Both the position numbers and the translations under genes were made by a program. Below, one piece after another: positions 63,155-64,000 of a DNA stretch of 64,000 nt. Origin of the DNA: Muscardinus avellanarius (taxonomy: Eukaryota; Chordata; Mammalia; Rodentia; Gliridae); NCBI GenBank assembly GCA_963383645.1, contig OY726571.1, positions 25,186,116 through 25,250,115 on the forward strand, given 5' to 3'. Positions within the stretch are counted from its first letter, which is position 1. Each line of letters opens with the position of its first letter. Under the pieces are notes generated by a model. It was given only the letters and a program-made list of their open reading frames with translations. It made no database searches and had not been told where the DNA came from.

Positions 63155-64000
63155 AGATTTACCCCAATCTGGATTTTGAGTCTTTGATATAATTTATTAG
63201 CAGTCAACTAGTCCATTCACAAATTGTATTAGTATCTATCATGCCCTCATTTAAATTGTTGGTCACAATACACAAATTCAATAACTAAGTTCTCTATCAT
63301 ATTACAGAGGTGACACTGATACATTAATAAACATCATTTGGAGGAAGTTACTCAACCAGATACAAATTCCCCTGATCATATTATCTTCTAGGTCGCTATT
63401 CTCCAGCTTACCCACAAGAAAATAAAGATGAACATTGCGAACATGTTGTTGAAAACCAGAAGCACAATGTGCCCAGCAATTATTCATAGTAGAAAACTCA
63501 AGTCATTGTACCCTAAGAAAACTTCAGTTCAAATCAATCATTTAGCCACCTTGTCTAAAAGAGTAAAGCTAGTTCCCAGAAGGGCTACTACGTTGACCTC
63601 AGTGACAAAGTCATTTCCAGGAGGGGATATAAGACACACATCAGCAGGGAGTGGCACCATTAAGAGATGCGACTTTGTTTTTAAACAAACAATCCAGTAT
63701 AAAGACACACAAAGAGAATTAGCCACTTGTAAAGGCAAGTATTTATTTGATAACTGATACCTCTGTGAAAATATTTTTTGGAACACATGGACTTAAGTAC
63801 TTCTCTCAAAGCTGAAGGCAAATCCTGGTCATTTGAAAGGAGTTTTGGGGACCAGCTAGCTAATGGTCATTCTGAGCCAAGCTAGTGCCTAAGTGAATAG
63901 AAGCACCTTTCAAATAATCCGTCGTCCCATTCTGTTTTTAGCTGTGTGTCTCACTCGGCTGAAATCACTCTGAGTTGTCACGACATTCTAACGCTCTCCT
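63155..64000. other. Intronic stretch to window end, no gene
   Basis: A 109-codon frame (63428-63757) and its opposite-strand shadow lack recognisable domains. No splice-bounded lectin exon was found. Confidence 0.45.

Noticed and set aside
55158..64000. Terminal lectin exon of the GALNTL6-like gene
   Set aside because: I looked for the expected Cys-containing lectin repeat and stop codon after a splice acceptor and saw none. It probably lies beyond the window.
1..64000. CRISPR arrays, bacterial operons, riboswitches
   Set aside because: Splice sites, SINE/LINE/LTR content and microsatellites show animal nuclear DNA. The tandem repeats have no spacer structure.

Overview
This is vertebrate nuclear DNA, most likely from a squirrel-family rodent (marmot or ground-squirrel type). 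It holds two small protein-coding exons, one processed pseudogene and dense interspersed repeats. The commonest repeat is a composite SINE made of a B1 (7SL-like) half, an A-rich linker and an ID-like half reading 'gctggggatgtagctcagtggtagag'. That B1-dID architecture is characteristic of Sciuridae. The lineage call is an inference from this family.

Host gene. Two phase-0 exons on the + strand (44996-45112, 39 codons; 55008-55157, 50 codons) encode consecutive parts of the C-terminal ricin-type lectin domain of a polypeptide GalNAc-transferase, best matching GALNTL6. If so, the whole window is intronic apart from these exons: at least 45 kb of upstream intron, a 9,895-bp intron between them, and at least 8.8 kb downstream. 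I found neither the preceding exon nor the terminal exon.

Layout. 1-18.8 kb: intron with SINEs, three MLT1 (MaLR) LTRs, an old minus-strand L1, L2 and MIR relics. 18.8-22.7 kb: a GC-rich block with a roughly 1.6-kb minisatellite of 50-bp units, a second minisatellite, repeated flanking segments and an L1 3'-end-like sequence. It may be one composite minus-strand retroelement. 22.7-32.9 kb: more SINEs, a 174-bp tandem duplication, an L1 3' end and an RPL23A processed pseudogene. 32,920-39,369: a complete-looking class II (betaretrovirus-like) provirus with 316-bp LTRs that read as identical, a 6-bp target duplication and open gag, pro (with dUTPase) and pol. In place of a full env there is only a short membrane-anchor region split by a 49-bp duplication. 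39,974-42,749: a half-L1 (HAL1-like) insertion with ORF1, no ORF2 and a 17-18-bp target duplication. 42.8-64 kb: the two exons, many SINEs, CTCF-like motifs and hairpins.

How the parts interact. The provirus lies in sense orientation inside the presumed host intron, with a strong 5' splice donor and two polyadenylation signals, so it could affect host transcripts. A SINE has inserted about 25 bp upstream of the first exon, splitting its polypyrimidine tract from the ancestral branch-point region. Within the provirus, gag, pro and pol occupy three frames linked by two predicted -1 frameshift signals. The integrase has Lys where the catalytic Glu of the D,D-35-E triad is expected.
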